Positions 34,538 through 44,198 of a stretch of DNA of 64,000 nucleotides are shown here, piece after piece; position 1 is the stretch's first letter, and each line of letters opens with the position of its first letter. Origin of the DNA: Marinoscillum pacificum (GTDB lineage Bacteria > Bacteroidota > Bacteroidia > Cytophagales > Cyclobacteriaceae); contig NZ_JAMZMJ010000006.1 of NCBI RefSeq assembly GCF_024714495.1, positions 124,001-188,000 on the forward strand, given 5' to 3'. The translations under genes were made by a program, and so were the position numbers. The notes beneath the pieces are model-generated. The model searched no databases. It was not told where the DNA came from and saw only the letters and a list, made by a program, of their open reading frames with translations.

Positions 34538-35239
34538 GTGAAAACTGCCAAAATAGTAACGAAACTAACTGCTGATTTTATCGGATTATTCTTTCCTAGA
34601 GTGTGCATTAACTGCCAAACAACGCTCGTCCAACAGGAAAATTACCTCTGTGTCAAATGTAGACTTTCTCTTCCAAAAACCCATTATCATCGAGTACCTG
34701 ACAACCCTTTAGATGACAAGTTTATCTATGAACCAAAAGTTCGAAAGGCCACGTCATTTTTATTCTTCAATAAAGGAGGTATTGCACAGAAACTAATTCA
34801 TCAAATCAAGTATCGGAATGAACCTGAACTTGGTGTCTTGATGGGTGAGTTGTTTGGAAGAGATCTTATAGAAATGAATTGGCCTGTTGATTTGATCATA
34901 CCTGTGCCCTTGCATAAATCTAAATTAAAACGAAGAGGGTTCAATCAGAGTGATGCCATAGCTGAGGGTATTTCACGTGAAACTGGATGGCCAGTTGCAA
35001 CCGATCTGGTGATCAGAAGAAGACGAACTTCTTCACAAACTAAAAAGTCAAAGGTAGAGCGCTGGCAAAACATCCATTCGGTCTATACACTTACTAGATC
35101 TAATGAGTTATCAGGCAAAACGGTCGCTGTGGTAGATGATGTGCTGACTACTGGGGCCACGATTGGGGAGTTGATTACTTTGCTATCACAATCGGGAGTA
35201 AAGGAAATCTATGTGCTAACTTTGGCTGCTGGAAAATAA
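34538..35239 (+). CDS. ComF-like phosphoribosyltransferase
   Basis: The 233-residue protein uses a GTG start (34538), since no in-frame ATG precedes the conserved part. It has a zinc ribbon (C-I-N-C and C-V-K-C, residues 20-44), I-P-V-P-L-H-K-S-K-L-K-R-R-G-F-N-Q near 123, and the phosphoribosyl-binding V-A-V-V-D-D-V-L-T-T-G-A-T near 200. ComF proteins act in DNA uptake or in an unclear phosphoribosyl step. A parS-like palindrome overlaps its coding sequence at 34969. It is convergent with gldJ. Confidence 0.92.
   Translation: MKTAKIVTKLTADFIGLFFPRVCINCQTTLVQQENYLCVKCRLSLPKTHYHRVPDNPLDDKFIYEPKVRKATSFLFFNKGGIAQKLIHQIKYRNEPELGVLMGELFGRDLIEMNWPVDLIIPVPLHKSKLKRRGFNQSDAIAEGISRETGWPVATDLVIRRRRTSSQTKKSKVERWQNIHSVYTLTRSNELSGKTVAVVDDVLTTGATIGELITLLSQSGVKEIYVLTLAAGK
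34969..34984. other. parS-like site 4, inside the comF gene
   Basis: TATTTCACGTGAAACT matches parS at 14 of 16 with the 12-base TTTCACGTGAAA palindrome complete. It lies in coding sequence. Confidence 0.5.
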
Positions 35240-35247
35240 TGGCATAA

Positions 35248-35282
35248 AAAAAGCCGTCAGGATAAGTTATCCCAACGGCTTT
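35248..35282. terminator. bidirectional terminator between comF and gldJ
   Basis: AAAGCCGT pairs with ACGGCTTT and, inside, GGATAA with TTATCC. A run of seven A on the left serves the minus-strand gldJ. Confidence 0.85.
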
Positions 35283-35302
35283 GATATTTAAAACAGGTTA
35301 TC

Positions 35303-36628
35303 TTAATAGTTCGTACCCGCTCTGATCATAGCACATCTAAATCCGATTGTAGATGTTGCGGAATCTTCGAACAAATATCTTCTAGTTCCAGGTGATAACC
35401 AGTAAGCTACATCAGCCCATGATCCACCTTTATAAACTCTTAATCTCTTCATTGGAGGATTTTCAGTATCGTATGATTTCTGAAGACCAGTTTTAGCAAC
35501 CCACTCTTCTTCAGTGTATTGTCCTTCATTACCGATGAAGTTCCACATAGCATCATATCCAGTTTCTGAATCCAATGTTCCGTCTCTTCTTACTGGGTTC
35601 ATATCTTCTACAACCTGGTGAGAAAGAGGACGATACACATCTTGTACCCACTCATTTACGTTACCAGCCATGTTATAAAGACCAAAGTCGTTTGGAGGAT
35701 AATCGTAAACATAAGTAGGGATCATTGCTCCGTCGTTCAACTTTCCAGCGATACCAGCATAGTCACCTTTTCCTCTTTTGAAGTTAGCAAGGAAGTAACC
35801 CATTGATTTTCCGTAAGGATTTCTCAATGCGTGACCATCCCAAGGATAAAGTCTTCTGTGTGTTTGGTTTTCATCCAACCACTGAGTTCCGATCAAAGCT
35901 TGAGCAGCATATTCCCACTCAGCTTCTGTTGGGAGACGATAATTTGGAAGCACAACACCTGATTCCAAAGGAATTCTAGGGAAGTCAGTTCCTGAAGATC
36001 CAGGATCTCCTTCAGCTCCAGCGAATGCCTGATCACCAGCTCCTGCATACTCGTCATAAAGACCAGCATCTTCAGCTAGTTTAATATTTACCACTCTGGT
36101 TCTCCACTTACAGTAGTTGATAGCTTGTCTCCAGTTTACACCTACAACTGGGAAGTATCTAAAACCAGGATATCTATAGTAGTGATCTACATAAGAATCG
36201 TTGAAAGCAAGATCCTTAGCCCATACTGTTGTATCTGGAAGATTGTTTTTCCAGTAGTATTCGTCTGAATCTTGTCTGATGTAAAATTCATATTCCAACC
36301 AGTTGATGTTAGCCACCTCTGTTTCATCCATGTAGAATGAAGCTACAGTTACTGCTCTTTCAACATTGTCATTGGAATTAAGAACATCTTCTTCGAAAGT
36401 TCCTAGCACGGTTCTTCCACCTTCGATAAAAATCAAGTTTGGACCTTCTGGCTGACCACTAAAGTCATTCACCACAAATCCTCCTTCTTCATTAAACTCT
36501 AATCCGGTAGTGGTACTGTATTTACCGGGATTAGAACTTGTAGGTGTTCCCGACCCACAAGAACTGAGCATTACTGCCACTGCCAACACAGATGCAGAGC
36601 CAGTAAGCGCATTAACCAAATTTTTCAT
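35303..36628 (-). CDS. gldJ: gliding motility / type IX secretion lipoprotein GldJ
   Basis: The 441-residue protein has a leader with lipobox L-S-S-C24, then S-T-T-T-G-L-E-F-N-E-E-G-G-F and F-I-E-G-G-R-T-V-L-G, A-S-F-Y-M-D-E-T-E-V-A-N and W-R-Q-A-I-N-Y-C-K-W, a formylglycine-generating-enzyme (SUMF1) fold without evident catalytic role. This combination matches GldJ, an outer-membrane lipoprotein needed for gliding and for type IX secretion together with GldK. It is shorter than the Flavobacterium protein (about 560). It stands alone, divergent-free, next to a terminator. Other SUMF1-type lipoproteins are the alternative; GldJ is preferred for the N-terminal block. Confidence 0.85.
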   Translation of the reverse strand: MKNLVNALTGSASVLAVAVMLSSCGSGTPTSSNPGKYSTTTGLEFNEEGGFVVNDFSGQPEGPNLIFIEGGRTVLGTFEEDVLNSNDNVERAVTVASFYMDETEVANINWLEYEFYIRQDSDEYYWKNNLPDTTVWAKDLAFNDSYVDHYYRYPGFRYFPVVGVNWRQAINYCKWRTRVVNIKLAEDAGLYDEYAGAGDQAFAGAEGDPGSSGTDFPRIPLESGVVLPNYRLPTEAEWEYAAQALIGTQWLDENQTHRRLYPWDGHALRNPYGKSMGYFLANFKRGKGDYAGIAGKLNDGAMIPTYVYDYPPNDFGLYNMAGNVNEWVQDVYRPLSHQVVEDMNPVRRDGTLDSETGYDAMWNFIGNEGQYTEEEWVAKTGLQKSYDTENPPMKRLRVYKGGSWADVAYWLSPGTRRYLFEDSATSTIGFRCAMIRAGTNY

Positions 36629-36773
36629 AACCTGTTTTACTTTTATTTGAAACGCTCCAAAATAGTAATAAATACAATTATTTCAAAAATAGCCCTTTTG
36701 GACAAGTTTCCGAACATAATTGTACTCATTTAATAGGAAAATTAGATAATTATTGTGTAACTGACGTTATAAA

Positions 36774-39700
36774 TCACACACTAACCGTCGAATCCATCTG
36801 ATTTAGTACATCAAGTGCCTCATCAATTCCACTAATTTCTTTCACAGATATGATCAATTTCTTCTTTTGATCTTTCATGGCACATCGACGTGGCATGCTC
36901 TGAACGTACTGTAGAATACCTCCGAAAATGTCAGATTGGAAATACTTTTCGTCTCTGGAATCGGAAAGATAACAGCGCATCACCTCATTTTTGATAGACA
37001 CTTTTTCGAAACCAAGTTTGATAGCTGCCCAGCGTAATCGCACAGATGCCATCAAATCTTCTGCTGCATCTGGCAATGGACCGAATCGATCTTGCATGCC
37101 GGCAATGAATTTCTCTAATTCTGCTTCGGTTTTCAGACTGTCCATTTTGGAATAGAGATTCAGACGCTCTGAAATGTTGGACACATAATCCTGCGGAATC
37201 AAGATTTCCAAATCCGTTTCAATTACGCACTCTTCCTTGATTGCATGGAATTTCTGATGATCCATTTCATCCTGGAACAATTCCTTGAACTCCGTTTCCT
37301 TCAATTCGGCAACAGCTTCGTCCAGGATTTTGTGATATACTTCAAAACCCATGTCATTGACAAATCCACTTTGCTCAGCACCAAGTAGATTTCCTGCTCC
37401 CCGAATATCCAGGTCACGCATCGCAACTTTGAATCCATCTCCTAAATCTGAGAATTCTTCCAAAGTGGTTAATCGTTTTCTAGAATCAGCAGATAATGCA
37501 CTTGATGGAGGAGTCAACAAATAACAATAGGCTTTAGTGTTAGATCGACCAACTCTACCTCGCATCTGGTGCAAATCTGACAAACCAAACATGTGCGCTC
37601 TGTTGATGATGATGGTATTCGCATTCGGAATATCCAATCCAGATTCAATAATGTTGGTAGAAACCAATACATCATATTCTCCCTCAATGAACTTCAGCAT
37701 TACTTTTTCCAACTGCTTTCCATCCATTTGTCCATGGGCAATTCCGATTTTCGCATCTGGAACCAATCGTAAAATGATATTTCCGATTTGCTCAATGTCT
37801 CCAACTCGATTGTGAACCACGAAAACCTGACCACCTCTACGCAATTCATGACTTACTGCATCGCGAATAATTTCTTCATTGAAATCGTGGATTTCTGTAG
37901 TAACCGGCCGGCGGTTAGGTGGTGGAGTAGAAATGATAGACAAATCTCGAGCGCCCATCAAGGAAAAATGTAGTGTACGAGGAATTGGTGTTGCCGTCAA
38001 AGTCAATGCGTCCACGTTGACACGCATTTCTTTCAACTGATCTTTCACTTTTACACCGAACTTCTGCTCTTCGTCAATGATCATCAACCCAAGATCTTTG
38101 AATTCTATGTCTTTATTGACTATTCGGTGTGTTCCGATCAGAATATCGATTTTTCCGTCTTTGACTTTTTTCTTGACATCATTGATCTCTTTTGTGGTTT
38201 TGAATCGATTGATGTAATCAATACCCACAGGGAAATCTGCCAATCTGCTCGCAAAGGTGCGATAATGCTGCATGGCCAAAATAGTGGTTGGTACTAAAAC
38301 GGCTACCTGTTTTCCACCATCTACAGCCTTGAATGCTGCCCGAACGGCAATCTCAGTTTTTCCAAAACCAACATCTCCACAAACTAGTCGGTCCATCGGG
38401 TGACCTTGCTGCATGTCTTTTTTGACATCTTCTGTGGCCAATGCCTGGTCTGGTGTATCTTGATACAAGAAAGAAGATTCCAATTCCGCTTGCAAGTAGC
38501 TGTCATCTGGATAAGCAAAGCCAGGAGCTGCTTTTCTTTTGGCGTATAAATTGATCAGGTCTTTGGCAATGTCCTTGACCTTTTTTTTGACCTTTTTCTT
38601 CTTGTTTTCCCAATCTTGCGTACCCAGTTTGCTGATAGACGGTGGTTCACTGTCCTTACTAGAATACTTGGAAACTTTATGCAATGAGTGAATACTCACA
38701 TAGAGCAAATCGTCATCTCTGTAGATCAGTCGTAGTGCTTCCTGTTTGTTTCCGTTGACATCCACCGTATCTAAACCAGCAAATCTTCCAACACCATAAT
38801 CGATGTGAACAACGTAATCTCCGGGCTGCATGGTCTTCAATTCTCTAAGCGTCAGAGACTTAGATTTTGAAAACTTTTCTTTGGCCTTGTATTGATGGAA
38901 TCGATCAAAAATCTGGTGATCTGTATAGCAGACCAATTCGTGATGGTCATCAATAAATCCTTCACGAAGTGAGGCATCTACACCACTAAACTGCAATTCA
39001 GGATTGATTTCTTTGAAAATGCTCTCAAGTCGTTCAAGCTGTTTGAACGATTCAGCAGTTATGATCTTTTCGAAATTCTTAACCTGATATTGGAATAAGT
39101 CTTCCGCTAATAAATTGAAATTCTTATGAAAATGTGGTTGAGGACGAATTCCCAAATTGTATTCGTCATCTGGTTTTAAATAGAAGCGATTGCCAAACTC
39201 CACTTTATGGAATCGTTTCAACAATTCATCAAACGATTTTTCGGAATCGAATAAATCTATTGGCTTGAAAACTACCTGTGTATAACCGCTCACTCGCATG
39301 ATTTGATCAAACGAATCAACGGCTTTTAAGAATCCTTTTTCTATCAGGTCCAAGGTTTCCCGATAATCTTTCATCCAGATTACCGTGTCTTTCGGGATAA
39401 ACTCGAAGAAAGATTGACGCTCTTCTTTCAGCAATCGAGTTTGAACATTTGGAATCAATGTCACGACTTTCAGTGACTTACTAGACAGCTGACTTTCCGG
39501 ATCAAACTCACGGATGCTCTCAATTTCGTCACCGAACAATTCTAGTCGATACGGATAATCGTGGGCAAAAGAATAAATGTCGATGATTCCACCTCGAACG
39601 GCAAACTGACCAGCTTCGTAAACAAAGTCAGTTCTTTCAAAATCGTAACTGGTTAATAACTCAGTTAGGAATTCAATATCCAGCTTTTCACCAACTGTGG

Positions 39701-40133
39701 CCACGAAGGTGTTGTCCTGAAGTGAGCGTTTATTGATTACTTTTTCATAAAGCGCATCTGGATAGGTAATGACTTGATGTGGTTCATCAGGCTGAGAAAT
39801 AATCTGATTGAGAACTTCAGCACGTTGAAGAATATTGGCATTTTCAGTAGCCTCAAACTGATACGGCTTTTTGTACGAACTTGGAAAAAGTAATAATTGC
39901 TCTTCAGGAAGGAAGTTTCTCAAGTCATTGAGAAAGTAATTCGCTTCTTCCTTGTCATGCAAAATGAAAATGTTGGTCTTTTTCTGAATAGAAGCATGCA
40001 CTGCACTAAATACAGCATCAAAACTTCCAGCCATTCCTTTTAAACGTACCGTACTGTTTTTCATGATCGAACCAGAAATGGTTTGGATCATGTCACTTTT
40101 GGCAAAATGCTTTAATATCTCCTTTGCTTCCAC
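36774..40133 (-). CDS. mfd: transcription-repair coupling factor
   Basis: The 1,119-residue protein has an N-terminal UvrB-like part, a CarD-like RNA-polymerase-binding domain ([14 protein letters not shown] near 480), the translocase with Walker [15 protein letters not shown] box in [17 protein letters not shown], and a TRCF C-terminal domain. It releases stalled polymerase and recruits UvrA to lesions. Length is typical. The gene is a single unit; the upstream gap to the leader at 40278 is divergent. Confidence 0.97.
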   Translation of the reverse strand: MEAKEILKHFAKSDMIQTISGSIMKNSTVRLKGMAGSFDAVFSAVHASIQKKTNIFILHDKEEANYFLNDLRNFLPEEQLLLFPSSYKKPYQFEATENANILQRAEVLNQIISQPDEPHQVITYPDALYEKVINKRSLQDNTFVATVGEKLDIEFLTELLTSYDFERTDFVYEAGQFAVRGGIIDIYSFAHDYPYRLELFGDEIESIREFDPESQLSSKSLKVVTLIPNVQTRLLKEERQSFFEFIPKDTVIWMKDYRETLDLIEKGFLKAVDSFDQIMRVSGYTQVVFKPIDLFDSEKSFDELLKRFHKVEFGNRFYLKPDDEYNLGIRPQPHFHKNFNLLAEDLFQYQVKNFEKIITAESFKQLERLESIFKEINPELQFSGVDASLREGFIDDHHELVCYTDHQIFDRFHQYKAKEKFSKSKSLTLRELKTMQPGDYVVHIDYGVGRFAGLDTVDVNGNKQEALRLIYRDDDLLYVSIHSLHKVSKYSSKDSEPPSISKLGTQDWENKKKKVKKKVKDIAKDLINLYAKRKAAPGFAYPDDSYLQAELESSFLYQDTPDQALATEDVKKDMQQGHPMDRLVCGDVGFGKTEIAVRAAFKAVDGGKQVAVLVPTTILAMQHYRTFASRLADFPVGIDYINRFKTTKEINDVKKKVKDGKIDILIGTHRIVNKDIEFKDLGLMIIDEEQKFGVKVKDQLKEMRVNVDALTLTATPIPRTLHFSLMGARDLSIISTPPPNRRPVTTEIHDFNEEIIRDAVSHELRRGGQVFVVHNRVGDIEQIGNIILRLVPDAKIGIAHGQMDGKQLEKVMLKFIEGEYDVLVSTNIIESGLDIPNANTIIINRAHMFGLSDLHQMRGRVGRSNTKAYCYLLTPPSSALSADSRKRLTTLEEFSDLGDGFKVAMRDLDIRGAGNLLGAEQSGFVNDMGFEVYHKILDEAVAELKETEFKELFQDEMDHQKFHAIKEECVIETDLEILIPQDYVSNISERLNLYSKMDSLKTEAELEKFIAGMQDRFGPLPDAAEDLMASVRLRWAAIKLGFEKVSIKNEVMRCYLSDSRDEKYFQSDIFGGILQYVQSMPRRCAMKDQKKKLIISVKEISGIDEALDVLNQMDSTVSV

Positions 40134-40277
40134 GAATTGTCATTAAAGTGTGCAAAAGTAAAATAAACTCTTGCGGATACACGCTAGAGAAACATCAATT
40201 AACGTTTAAGGTTCTAGAGAGGGACTAAGAGATGTTCCTGAAACCGATTTCGATACAATAACAGAATTATTTAAAGA

Positions 40278-40285
40278 TATTTTTG
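40278..40285 (+). promoter_or_regulatory. TAnnTTTG -7 box in front of the orphan terminator
   Basis: TATTTTTG matches the consensus exactly; transcription would begin near 40292. No good -33 element is seen. Upstream of it, 40134-40277 holds the mfd promoter side and nothing else I can name. Confidence 0.35.
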
Positions 40286-40379
40286 AAACATTTTTATATT
40301 AAATCGGTATAGTACTATATAATAAATAAGATATTCGTCGTTATAGACGTACATTACTTTTTAGGTTAGGTTGGTGATT

Positions 40380-40418
40380 AAGGCGCGAGTACTCCCAGTA
40401 CCGCGCCTTTTCTTTTTT
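40380..40418 (+). terminator. strong intrinsic terminator without an upstream gene
   Basis: AAGGCGCG pairs with CGCGCCTT and, after one bulged base, GTAC with GTAC around TCCCA; then T(4)-C-T(6). No plus-strand protein gene precedes it, mfd being on the other strand. It either ends a small RNA of about 120 bases starting near 40292 or attenuates the nuclease gene at 40494. A small hairpin CGTC-GTTATA-GACG lies in between. Confidence 0.8.
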
Positions 40419-40493
40419 ACCGTCTATCATCTTTCATGTTTTCTTAATTGGAAAACGCTACTGATTAAAAATCAGGCAAGTTATCTTCACACC

Positions 40494-41258
40494 ATGAAAA
40501 GAATTATTGCATTATCCCTTTTGATGATTATGTCTATTCAGGCATTGCCATGGGGCAAGACAGGTCATCGCGTGATCGGTTTGATCGCAGAAAAACATCT
40601 TTCGAAAAAAGCGAAGAAGCAAATAGACAAAGTATTGAAGGACGAAACATTGGCCGAAGTAGCCAATTACATGGATTTTATTCGTTCGGATAAAACGTAC
40701 AAGCACATGGATCCGTGGCATTACTGCACTTTGCCAGATGGAAAAACCTATGCAGAAGCTGGAACTCCAGAAGAAGGTGATGCCATAGTTGCAATACAGC
40801 GATTCACTGAAGAATTGAAAACTAAGAAATTTACGGAAGGTGATGAGGCATTCACATTGAAACTTCTTGTTCATCTAATAGGAGATATTCACCAACCTCT
40901 TCATGTAGGCAATGGAGAAGACAAAGGTGGTAACGATGTAAAACTTGATTACTTCTGGGAGTCATCCAACTTGCACCGAGTTTGGGATAGTGGAATCATT
41001 GACGGTCAGCAATATTCTTACACAGAATATACTGATTGGATCAATCACGCGTCTGAGGAAGAAAAAGCGAAATGGCAAGCGGATGCACTGATGGTTTGGA
41101 TTGAAGAATCTAAGGAATACAGAGAGCAGTGCTACGATCTTCCTGAAAACATGAAGATTAGCTATCAATACGACTATAAAAACCTTGATTTAGTGAATCA
41201 GCGCTTGTTGCAAGCTGGAATCAGACTTGCTGCAGTTTTGAACGAGATATACGGATAA
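40494..41258 (+). CDS. S1/P1-type nuclease, secreted
   Basis: The frame reads up to 40371 through a terminator hairpin, so the real start is ATG 40494, giving 254 residues and a signal peptide cleaved before W20. Metal ligands of S1/P1 nucleases are all visible in order: W20 and H25 at the mature N-terminus (W-G-K-T-G-H), H-M-D-P-W-H, the H-L-I-G-D-I-H-Q-P-L-H block, and H-R-V-W-D. These bind three zinc ions and cut single-stranded DNA and RNA and release 3'-phosphates. The enzyme is exported, probably to use external nucleic acids. A leader with a strong terminator precedes it. Confidence 0.94.
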   Translation: MKRIIALSLLMIMSIQALPWGKTGHRVIGLIAEKHLSKKAKKQIDKVLKDETLAEVANYMDFIRSDKTYKHMDPWHYCTLPDGKTYAEAGTPEEGDAIVAIQRFTEELKTKKFTEGDEAFTLKLLVHLIGDIHQPLHVGNGEDKGGNDVKLDYFWESSNLHRVWDSGIIDGQQYSYTEYTDWINHASEEEKAKWQADALMVWIEESKEYREQCYDLPENMKISYQYDYKNLDLVNQRLLQAGIRLAAVLNEIYG

Positions 41259-41280
41259 GAATAAATTGTCCTTCGAAATG

Positions 41281-41314
41281 GAGCCATTCTGAGACAATCA
41301 GGATGGCTCTTTTT
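41281..41314 (+). terminator. intrinsic terminator of the nuclease gene
   Basis: GAGCCAT-T-CTGA pairs with TCAG-G-ATGGCTC around GACAA, then five T. Downstream of the stop at 41258; it precedes the convergent TerB-like gene. Confidence 0.88.
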
Positions 41315-41317
41315 AGT

Positions 41318-41776
41318 TTAAAGAATAGTCAGTCGAAGTTTGTTGGCAGCTTTTTCTAAATCTACCAATGCTTCAATAGCCATAACAGCCTCTGGAGCGA
41401 CTTTCAAAATTCTTGCGGCCTCATGCACTTGTTCTTTTTCCTCCAGTGCATAATCGCCATCAGCAGAACTCATTCGGATGGCATCATAGATTAACAATTT
41501 GTTGAAACCAGCCAAGGCAGAAGAATTGAAACTGCTAAATAAGTCATCCAAATCGGCAGATTCGAAATCAAACTCTTCCCAGTCAGCTACAATTTCTTCA
41601 TCGACTCCCATTTCTCGCGCCATGTCAAGTGTTAGCCATTCCAATTCCGGGTCTGAGACAATTCCATCAGAACCAGCAATTGTTAACAAGGCAAATCCGT
41701 ATTCGCGCCATTTATTTTTTGGCACCATACTAATTCCGTAAAACGTAGGGGATATATTAGTTAGATCAGTGCTCAT
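41318..41776 (-). CDS. TerB-like helical protein, longer and divergent
   Basis: A 152-residue acidic helical protein with L-T-I-A-G-S-D-G-I-V and S-S-A-D-G-D-Y-A-L-E-E-K-E, the two Asp-containing helix starts of the TerB fold. It is only weakly like the three copies at 4283, 4748 and 14312, with an inserted acidic loop (D-F-E-S-A-D-L-D-D-L-F). No signal peptide. Function unknown; convergent with the nuclease. Confidence 0.75.
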   Translation of the reverse strand: MSTDLTNISPTFYGISMVPKNKWREYGFALLTIAGSDGIVSDPELEWLTLDMAREMGVDEEIVADWEEFDFESADLDDLFSSFNSSALAGFNKLLIYDAIRMSSADGDYALEEKEQVHEAARILKVAPEAVMAIEALVDLEKAANKLRLTIL

Positions 41777-41974
41777 AGGTTGATAATTTTAAGACGGTGA
41801 TGAATTCAGTGAAAATATAATCTAAAGTAACTTTTAAAGCCGAAGAATTCATCAAATGATTTACATATCCCTTCAATTTTATCCGTATTATTGACAGGAG
41901 AAAATTCTCTAACTTAACCAAACAACCATTAAACGGTTTAATAGACAAACGAATCTCAAAACTGACTATATATA

Positions 41975-43519
41975 ATGTTTAAGGAAATAGACTTAAAACA
42001 AATTGAGGAGCACCCACTAGACCTCAAGGATGTAAAATATCAAATAGAAAAATTCAAATCAGGTTTTCCCCCCACACAATTGGCTTTGGCAGCTACTCCT
42101 GAAAAGGGAATCATGGAGCTGACTAAAGATTCTGCTAAAGAGTATGTGAAATACTATGAGAATAATCTAGGCAAAATCAATTTGGTAAAGTTCGTTCCTG
42201 CCTCTGGAGCAGCTACCAGAATGTTCAAGACACTTTTTGGTTTCCTAAATGACTACAGCGGAAGTGATGCCGATTATGAAAAAATGAAAGAAGATCAGTC
42301 TTCTGGATCTGTTTTCACATTTTTCAAGAAATTGGAAGAATTTGCTTTTTATGACGATTTGAAAGAAGCGTATAAAAATGCAACTGGAGAACCACTGGAA
42401 GAAGCTCATCTAAAACATAAATTCACTGAGATTCTAGAAGCTCTACTGTTGGAGAAAGGTTTGGATTACGGTAGTCTGCCAAAAGGATTGCTAAAATTTC
42501 ACAGTTACGAAGGCACCGATAGAACTCCAGTTGAAGAGCACATGGTGGAAGGAGCTCAGTATGCGAAGGATGCCAATGGAAATGTGAAAATACATTTTAC
42601 AGTTTCTCCAGATCATAAAGCCAAGTTTGAAAAACACGTTGCAGAGGTGCAATCCAAATATGAGCAGGAGTATGGTGTGAAAATATCCGTTTCCTACTCC
42701 GTACAAAAACCATCAACGGATACGATAGCCGTGGATTTGAATAATGAGCCGTTTAGAAATGAAGATGGATCTTTATTATTCAGACCTGCAGGTCATGGGG
42801 CATTGTTGGAAAATCTCAATGATATAGATGCAGATGTCGTTTTCCTTAAAAATATTGATAATGTAGTACCGGATCATTTGAAGGATGAAACGATTCTTTA
42901 CAAGAAAGTGATTGCGGGAATTCTTTTGAAGTATTCGGCTAAAATCAAGAATGCTTTGGAGTCGCTACAGTCAGGAACGGGTATTTCAGAAGCGTCTGGT
43001 CTATTGGCAGAACTGGGTCTGGAACCTGGAAAAGCATTTTTGGATAAGAGTGATGGAGAGAAAGTTACCTATCTGAAAGAAAAACTCAATCGTCCGTTCC
43101 GTGTGTGTGGTATGGTGAAGAGTGATGGCGATCCTGGTGGGGGACCATTCTGGGTAAGAGCAAAAGACGGATCTAAATCACTACAGGTAGTAGAAACTGC
43201 CCAAATAGATTTGACAGATGCAGATCAAAAGAAGGTTTTCAATCAGGCAACGCACTTTAATCCTGTGGACGTGGTGTGTATGCTGAAGGATAAGTCGGGT
43301 AAGAAATTCGATTTGCTGAAATACAGAGATCCTGATACTGGATTCATCACGCAAAAGTCAAAAGACGGAAAAGATCTGAAAGCACAGGAGTTGCCGGGTC
43401 TTTGGAATGGGGCGATGGCGGACTGGAATACGATTTTTGTGGAAGTGCCTCCAATTACCTTCAATCCTGTAAAATCAGTGAATGATTTGTTGAAACTAGA
43501 ACATCAAGGAGCACTATGA
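41975..43519 (+). CDS. DUF4301 family protein
   Basis: The 514-residue cytoplasmic protein has F-V-P-A-S-G-A-A-T-R-M-F-K near residue 72 and R-P-A-G-H-G-A-L-L-E-N-L-N near 270, both hallmarks of DUF4301, plus G-M-V-K-S-D-G-D-P-G-G-G-P-F near 380. The Arg- and Gly-rich motifs look like nucleotide-sugar transferase loops, and a role in sugar-nucleotide chemistry has been suggested by fold, but I cannot confirm it. It overlaps the following HAD gene by ATGA, so the two act in one transcript. Confidence 0.9.
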   Translation: MFKEIDLKQIEEHPLDLKDVKYQIEKFKSGFPPTQLALAATPEKGIMELTKDSAKEYVKYYENNLGKINLVKFVPASGAATRMFKTLFGFLNDYSGSDADYEKMKEDQSSGSVFTFFKKLEEFAFYDDLKEAYKNATGEPLEEAHLKHKFTEILEALLLEKGLDYGSLPKGLLKFHSYEGTDRTPVEEHMVEGAQYAKDANGNVKIHFTVSPDHKAKFEKHVAEVQSKYEQEYGVKISVSYSVQKPSTDTIAVDLNNEPFRNEDGSLLFRPAGHGALLENLNDIDADVVFLKNIDNVVPDHLKDETILYKKVIAGILLKYSAKIKNALESLQSGTGISEASGLLAELGLEPGKAFLDKSDGEKVTYLKEKLNRPFRVCGMVKSDGDPGGGPFWVRAKDGSKSLQVVETAQIDLTDADQKKVFNQATHFNPVDVVCMLKDKSGKKFDLLKYRDPDTGFITQKSKDGKDLKAQELPGLWNGAMADWNTIFVEVPPITFNPVKSVNDLLKLEHQGAL

Positions 43520-44127
43520 TCAAGGCATTGATCCTGGATCTTGATGATACGATATATCCAACAAAATCCCTCGGAGCTGAAAATTTCGAGGGATTTTTTG
43601 ATTTGTTGAGTCGATACAATGATTCAGTTTCAGAAGATGATTTGAATAGAGCTAAACATATGATGTGGGTAAAACCCATTCATGTAGTGGCCGAAGAATT
43701 TGGGTTCAGTGAACGGATGTATGAAAAATCAATGGAATTCTTCCATCAGCCTGATTTCCGATTTGAGATTCAGCCTTTTGAGGATTTCTTGGAAATCATC
43801 AATTTGGAATTACCAATGTATCTGGTGACAACCGGACCGGTTCAGTTGCAAGAGCCTAAGATTGATTCGCTAAAGATTCGGCATCTTTTTGTTCAGATTA
43901 TCATTGATGATCCGATGCATTCAAGTGGAGGAAAGATCGAAGCATTTCGAGAAATTCTTCAGAATCATCTTTTAGACCCTTCGGAAGTTTTGGTAATTGG
44001 CGATAATCCTGAGTCCGAGATTAAAGCAGCAAAGGAATTAGGCATTACAACAGCATTGATCAATCGATCTGGAAATTATCCAGAAGCGTTTTCTGATTTT
44101 GGAGAATTGATCAAAACTCATTTTTAA
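43516..44127 (+). CDS. HAD-superfamily hydrolase
   Basis: The 203-residue protein has the HAD motif I-L-D8-L-D10-D-T (nucleophile and acid/base Asp), V-T-T-G-P for motif II, K in G-G-K-I-E-A-F and V-I-G-D-N-P-E-S-E for motif IV. The short cap between motifs I and II is helical, as in phosphoglycolate or nucleotidase-like members. It hydrolyses a phosphate ester; the substrate could be the product of the DUF4301 enzyme, with which it overlaps by 4 bases. Confidence 0.92.
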   Translation: MIKALILDLDDTIYPTKSLGAENFEGFFDLLSRYNDSVSEDDLNRAKHMMWVKPIHVVAEEFGFSERMYEKSMEFFHQPDFRFEIQPFEDFLEIINLELPMYLVTTGPVQLQEPKIDSLKIRHLFVQIIIDDPMHSSGGKIEAFREILQNHLLDPSEVLVIGDNPESEIKAAKELGITTALINRSGNYPEAFSDFGELIKTHF

Positions 44128-44137
44128 GAAAAAACAT

Positions 44138-44190
44138 AAAAAAAGCGACTCATCAGAGATGAGCCGCCTATGCACAGACCTTGTCTATGC
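44138..44190 (-). terminator. terminator of the giant T9SS gene (two hairpins)
   Basis: On the minus strand GCATAGAC/GTCTGTGC is followed by GCGGCTCATC/GATGAGTCGC and then seven T. The last hairpin with its T run is a standard terminator; the first hairpin is an addition of unclear use. Confidence 0.82.
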
Positions 44191-44198
44191 CGCCTTAG

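Noticed and set aside
40371-40493. N-terminal extension of the nuclease from GTG 40371
   Set aside because: The extension reads through a strong terminator hairpin and hides the signal peptide.
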